Shown here piece by piece: positions 5,058-7,946 of a stretch of DNA of 7,946 bases. A model generated the notes under the pieces. It was not told the origin of the DNA. It saw only the letters and a list, made by a program, of their open reading frames with translations, and did no database searches. Within the stretch, counting starts at the first letter, position 1. The number at the start of each line of letters is the position of its first letter. Location of the stretch: assembly GCA_030751555.1 (NCBI GenBank), contig JASMFX010000002.1, positions 1 through 7,946 on the forward strand, read 5' to 3'. A program made the position numbers and the translations under genes. The stretch comes from Candidatus Woesearchaeota archaeon (GTDB lineage Archaea; Nanoarchaeota; Nanoarchaeia; Woesearchaeales; CALCXY01).

Positions 5058-5804
5058 ATGAAACTTGCACTTGCAGAACCAAAATACCTTAAAGAGAGCA
5101 TTAATATTATCTCTGAGCTGGTTAATGAGGCTCGTTTTTCTGTAACAAAGGATGCTATTGAACTTGTCGCTATGGATCCTGCGAATGTTGCAATGGTGAT
5201 ATTTAAGCTGCTTAGTAGCAGCTTTATTGAGTATGATGTAAAGGAGCCTGTTGAACTTTCTATTAATCTATCAAATCTTAAGCAGATCTTGAGAAGGGCA
5301 GGGCCGAATGACATTTTGTCTATTGAATTAAATGAGGATAATAAACTGCAGATTCAGTTAAAGGGAACTTCTACCAGAACTTTTTTCCTTCCTATTATTG
5401 ATATTGATGAGAAGGAACACAAGGTTCCAGAGTTAAGCTTTGCTGTGAAGGTTAAGGCACCATGCTCTGTAGTATCAGATGCTGTTGAGGATGTGGATAT
5501 TGTATCTGAATCTGTTACTTTTATTGCTGAGAAGGGCAAATTGACTATTGCAGCAGAGGGTGATCTTTCTAAAGCTAAGATTGAGATAAAGGAAAGCAAT
5601 GATATCAGCCTTGAAGTGGGAACTAATGATATTATAAAATCCAAATATTCTATCGAGTATCTTAAGAAAATGATTGGTGGTTCAAAGCTTTCTGAGGAGG
5701 TTACCCTAGAATTTAACAAGGATTATCCTCTAAAATTAGAGTTTATGGTTATAGATAAGGTGCAATTGAGTTTTATTCTTGCTCCTAGAGTTGAATCTGA
5801 CTAG
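5058..5804 (+). CDS. pcn: DNA polymerase sliding clamp (PCNA)
   Basis: PCNA forms a ring around DNA and holds replicative polymerases, FEN1, ligase and RFC through their PIP boxes. The protein is 248 residues, the usual archaeal length. The N-terminal segment KYLKESINIISELVNEARFSV, followed by AIELVAMDPANVAMV (about 35-49), is the typical first clamp domain, like the AMDxSHV region of PCNA. Residues about 108-125 contain the interdomain connector region. The C-terminus has KYSIEYLKKM (about 195-204), the PLKLEF strand, and ends in LAPRVE, the standard PCNA tail that helps bind PIP-box partners. The ATG at 5058 has an SD-like GAGGGG just upstream and gives the expected MKLxLAEPKY start. The stop TAG lies inside the palindrome CTAG, which also provides the stop of the convergent gene. 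Confidence 0.96.
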   Translation: MKLALAEPKYLKESINIISELVNEARFSVTKDAIELVAMDPANVAMVIFKLLSSSFIEYDVKEPVELSINLSNLKQILRRAGPNDILSIELNEDNKLQIQLKGTSTRTFFLPIIDIDEKEHKVPELSFAVKVKAPCSVVSDAVEDVDIVSESVTFIAEKGKLTIAAEGDLSKAKIEIKESNDISLEVGTNDIIKSKYSIEYLKKMIGGSKLSEEVTLEFNKDYPLKLEFMVIDKVQLSFILAPRVESD

Positions 5805-6709
5805 AATTGTAAGGCATAAAAAGGTCCTGCTATCTCATAAATTCTCATAACTAGTATATCCAGATGATGAATTAGTTTTATCTCCTCATTTGGGGGGTTT
5901 TGTAGGGAATTATAGGTCTTTTTTTGAAGGTCCTTTGCTTTGTTTGCAAATACTAATGCTTGTGTTTCATCGTATTTATAGAATAGCTCATAGAAAAGCC
6001 TGAAGAAGTTATTGACCTCTTTAAATAAGGATAAGGTGTGCTTACTTAGCTGACATTTCTTTTTGTGCTCTAATAGATTACAAATATGTTCATATTGGTC
6101 AGCAATCTTTTCCAACTCCCATACAACACAATACATGACAGAGGTTTTTTTAGGATCTTTGAATCCTTTCTTATTTAATATTCTCTTACAAAGATTTGTA
6201 AACTTATCATTTGTAAGCTCAGCTATCTTTAATTCACTCAATTTTTCATATTCTTCTGTATTTATAGCTTCTAGGCTATTGTCTGCTAATTCTAGTGTGA
6301 TAAGAAAAGCTCTCCTCAGCAGATTATCAAACTCTGACTCAATTGTTTCTGCAATATTCTTTACTAGACATGAATTCCTTCCTTGTTGTACAATCTCAAA
6401 TCCAATTGATTTGTTAATTTCATCTTTGATAATTGACATAACTTTAGGATCTTTAAAATGCAGATCAAGCTCATCAAAGCCTCGCTTGTATGCAACACTT
6501 ACTTTTCTCTCGATAAGGCGTCTATCACCTTCTAGTTCCATGGTTATTCTTCCTTCTTCCTGTGTGCCTTGAGAACTGTAGAGTATGTTTTTGCCATGTT
6601 CCTTTACTTCTAGCTCATCCCCTTTGCGGATTTTGTACTGTTTAGTCCATTTGCTTGGCAGAGAAACTATTAAAGTTCTTCCTGCTAACTGGATAACCTT
6701 TCTCTTCAT
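5801..6709 (-). CDS. PhoU-like regulator with AbrB/SpoVT N-terminal domain
   Basis: This 302-residue cytoplasmic protein joins an AbrB-like DNA-binding swapped-hairpin (residues 1-45: KRKVIQLAGRTLIVSLPSKW then KGDELEV) to a long helical PhoU-like region. Near residue 200 the sequence EKIADQYEHICN resembles the metal-binding E/D motif of PhoU repeats. AbrB-PhoU proteins are common in archaea and are usually linked to phosphate uptake control, although no pst transport genes are visible here, so the signal it senses is uncertain. The ATG complements 6707-6709. There is no SD sequence, but a TATA box lies at the right distance for a leaderless transcript. It is convergent with the PCNA gene, with a 4-nt overlap at the stops, and divergent from the Lrp-like gene. 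Confidence 0.88.
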   Translation of the reverse strand: MKRKVIQLAGRTLIVSLPSKWTKQYKIRKGDELEVKEHGKNILYSSQGTQEEGRITMELEGDRRLIERKVSVAYKRGFDELDLHFKDPKVMSIIKDEINKSIGFEIVQQGRNSCLVKNIAETIESEFDNLLRRAFLITLELADNSLEAINTEEYEKLSELKIAELTNDKFTNLCKRILNKKGFKDPKKTSVMYCVVWELEKIADQYEHICNLLEHKKKCQLSKHTLSLFKEVNNFFRLFYELFYKYDETQALVFANKAKDLQKKTYNSLQNPPNEEIKLIHHLDILVMRIYEIAGPFYALQF

Positions 6710-6731
6710 TGCAAATGTAAAGTGTAGCTGC

Positions 6732-6739
6732 TATTTAAG
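6732..6739 (-). promoter_or_regulatory. TATA box of the leaderless AbrB-PhoU gene
   Basis: On the minus strand CTTAAATA is preceded by the purine-rich GAAAAC, a plausible BRE. Its centre is 26-27 nt from the A of the start codon at 6709, so transcription would start at the ATG. The same geometry is seen at the RNase J gene. Confidence 0.55.
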
Positions 6740-6750
6740 GTTTTCTGTAT

Positions 6751-6799
6751 TATATAATTATATACTAATATATAAGGCTTAAGGCAAAAATATATATTT
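6751..6799. promoter_or_regulatory. Two AT palindromes in the divergent promoter region, candidate operator
   Basis: TATATAATTATATA (6751-6764) and AAATATATATTT (6788-6799) are perfect palindromes with centres 36 bp apart. They lie between the divergent AbrB-PhoU and Lrp-like genes. Lrp/AsnC proteins bind palindromic, often AT-rich sites and frequently control their own gene. In DNA this AT-rich such palindromes arise easily, and the second could simply contain the TATA box of the Lrp-like gene, so the operator role is tentative. Confidence 0.3.
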
Positions 6800-6857
6800 G
6801 TTGGATTATAAGACAGTATTAATTTTACGAAATTAAAAAAAAAATAACGATTGGATC

Positions 6858-6864
6858 GGAGGTG
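6858..6864 (+). promoter_or_regulatory. Perfect Shine-Dalgarno sequence of the Lrp-like gene
   Basis: GGAGGTG fully matches the complement of the archaeal 16S rRNA 3' end and stands 5 nt before the ATG at 6870. It fixes this start. It contrasts with the neighbouring PhoU-like gene, which has none. Confidence 0.8.
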
Positions 6865-6869
6865 CTCCA

Positions 6870-7343
6870 ATGTATAAGAAAAAAGACTTACCCATAATCG
6901 CACAATTGCGAAAGAATTCCCGCATGAGCTTGACAAAGATTGGCAGAAAAACAGGAATCCCCATTTCTACTGTCTATGACCGGATGCGAATCCATGAAGG
7001 AAAAGCTATTAAAAAATACACCGCTCTATTGGATTTTAATGAGTTTGGGTTTAACACTAGAGTGCATTTATTATTGTCTTTGCCAAAGGATAAGCGTATA
7101 GACGCTCAAAAGTATTTTTGTAAGCATCATAACATTAACTCAGTCTATAAGATTAATAACAATTTTGATTTTCTTGTGGAGGGCATTTTCAAGCATATTA
7201 AGCATCTTGAGGATTTTATTGATGTTATAGAGCAGCGTTTTCTTGTGGATCATATTGAGGTCCATCATATTATAGAAGATATTTTAAGAGAACAATTCAT
7301 GCAGAATCCAAAAACAGCCAACTTTCTTTTAGAAGGAGCTTAG
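6870..7343 (+). CDS. Lrp/AsnC-family transcriptional regulator
   Basis: This 157-residue DNA-binding protein has the normal Lrp/AsnC length. Residues 6-45 form the N-terminal winged-helix part: [20 protein letters not shown] followed by the recognition helix region [11 protein letters not shown] (30-40), like the typical ISxSTVxxRI of this family. Residues about 64-138 (VHLLLSL ... VHHIIEDIL) fit the RAM/AsnC ligand-binding and dimerisation domain, with its alternating strands and helices. The ligand cannot be read from the sequence. The gene diverges from the AbrB-PhoU gene across a 160-nt AT-rich region and converges with the pyruvate kinase gene, overlapping its stop by 4 nt. The last codons form part of a terminator hairpin. 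Autoregulation is usual for the family but not shown here. Confidence 0.9.
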   Translation: MYKKKDLPIIAQLRKNSRMSLTKIGRKTGIPISTVYDRMRIHEGKAIKKYTALLDFNEFGFNTRVHLLLSLPKDKRIDAQKYFCKHHNINSVYKINNNFDFLVEGIFKHIKHLEDFIDVIEQRFLVDHIEVHHIIEDILREQFMQNPKTANFLLEGA

Positions 7344-7355
7344 CTCCTAATTTTT
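7334..7355 (+). terminator. Hairpin and T-tract terminator inside the overlapping 3' ends
   Basis: AGGAGC (7334-7339) and GCTCCT (7343-7348) form a 6-bp GC-rich stem around TTA, followed by AATTTTT. Read on the plus strand it resembles an intrinsic terminator for the Lrp-like gene. The stem contains the last codons and both stop signals of the two convergent genes, so part of it is coding sequence. Confidence 0.55.
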
Positions 7356-7946
7356 AAACAATTTTTTACTGTGTTTATTTCAAGGAAATTAGTTGCATGC
7401 CCATAGGCCCCGGGAGTTGCGCCGAGGATAACAATAAAATCATCTTTGGCTAATCGCTTAGTTTTGACTAATTGCTTAACAGTTCCGGTTACTAGATCAT
7501 CTGTGGATTCAAATTGTTCTATTAATGTAGGGTATATGCCATAGCAGAGGGTAAGTTGTCTCATTACTGTGGGATTATAGCATGCGGCAAATATTCTTTT
7601 GTTGCCTCTGAATGAAGATACAAATCTTGCTGTGCTGCCTTTTCGGGATATCATTACAATTGCATTAAATGGATCGTCACTAACTAAGGAAACTGCACTT
7701 TTAGCTAATCTCATTCTTACATCCTCTGGTTTTTTCTTCATGAGATAATACTTGAATGGGGCTTTATCTGCTTCTACAGACTTTGCAATGCGTGCCATGA
7801 CTTTTACTGCATGGATGGGATACTTTCCATATGCTGTTTCACCGCTCAGCATCACGGCATCTGTGCCATCAAGAATGGCATTTGCAACATCACTCACCTC
7901 TGCTCTCGTAGGACGTGGATTATCAATCATGCTCTGCATCATCTGG
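7340..7946 (-). CDS. pyk: Pyruvate kinase, C-terminal part, 5' end outside window
   Basis: Pyruvate kinase transfers phosphate from phosphoenolpyruvate to ADP, the last ATP-yielding step of glycolysis in the cytoplasm. About 200 residues are visible, and the frame continues to the window edge, so the Met complementing 7940-7942 is internal (the family has TQMLESM here). [20 protein letters not shown] followed by [20 protein letters not shown] (residues 3-42) is the highly typical end of the TIM barrel. The rest is the C-terminal domain, with [18 protein letters not shown] (102-119) and the closing [16 protein letters not shown] (174-189). The whole enzyme is normally about 470 residues, so more than half lies outside. 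It converges with the Lrp-like gene, their stops overlapping in TTAG. Confidence 0.95.
   Translation of the reverse strand, partial: QMMQSMIDNPRPTRAEVSDVANAILDGTDAVMLSGETAYGKYPIHAVKVMARIAKSVEADKAPFKYYLMKKKPEDVRMRLAKSAVSLVSDDPFNAIVMISRKGSTARFVSSFRGNKRIFAACYNPTVMRQLTLCYGIYPTLIEQFESTDDLVTGTVKQLVKTKRLAKDDFIVILGATPGAYGHATNFLEINTVKNCLKIRS

Noticed and set aside
4838..5092. 84-codon plus-strand open frame before PCNA
   Set aside because: It overlaps the PCNA start in another frame, has no Shine-Dalgarno sequence, and its composition follows the GC-rich inverted repeats rather than coding sequence.
4862..5314. 150-codon open frame on the minus strand over the intergenic region and PCNA start
   Set aside because: About half of it is antisense to the well-supported PCNA gene, the protein shows no family motif, and the rest covers the inverted repeats.
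6063..6572. 169-codon plus-strand open frame opposite the PhoU-like gene
   Set aside because: It is antisense to a gene with clear domain motifs, and its Ser/Leu-rich product is typical of a shadow frame.

Overview
The window reads as part of an AT-rich archaeal chromosome, most likely from a DPANN-type lineage such as Woesearchaeota or Pacearchaeota. The archaeal evidence is a PCNA sliding clamp, an archaeal-type RNase J, a PhoU homologue with an AbrB-like N-terminus, a tRNA-Leu(CAA) gene with an intron at the canonical archaeal position 37/38, and TATA boxes placed 26-27 nt upstream of leaderless starts. The lineage call is an inference from gene content and style, not a proof.

Left part (1-1750): two plus-strand genes that overlap by one base encode the glutaminase half (5' end outside the window) and the phosphoribosyltransferase half of a PurF-like amidophosphoribosyltransferase. 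Bacillus-type PurF is a single chain; here it is split. All four cysteines expected for its Fe-S cluster are kept in the second half, but several substrate-loop residues differ.

Middle-left (1795-3149): behind its own TATA box and Shine-Dalgarno (SD) sequence lies a compact cluster of three proteins I do not recognise. The first has a basic N-terminus, a long proline-rich linker and a C-terminal helical domain. The second is almost only that same domain (a gap-free paralogue). The third is another predicted coiled-coil protein. This is the best candidate for an undescribed system here.

RNA region (3158-3467): a tRNA-Leu(CAA) gene with a 40-nt intron and a TATA box at the right distance, followed by an 82-nt tRNA-sized element. 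That element repeats the tRNA 3' end, has complementary ends and contains two strong hairpins. After it comes a leaderless promoter for the RNase J gene.

Right part (3468-7946): RNase J (RNA processing and decay), a 255-nt intergenic stretch rich in inverted repeats, the PCNA gene (replication clamp), a convergent AbrB-PhoU regulator whose stop codon shares the palindrome CTAG with the PCNA stop, a divergent Lrp/AsnC-type regulator with a perfect Shine-Dalgarno sequence, and the C-terminal part of a convergent pyruvate kinase gene that runs off the window. The PhoU-like and Lrp-like genes share a 160-nt, very AT-rich divergent promoter region with two perfect palindromes. Apart from the PurF pair and the coiled-coil cluster, the genes look like separate housekeeping transcription units rather than one pathway.
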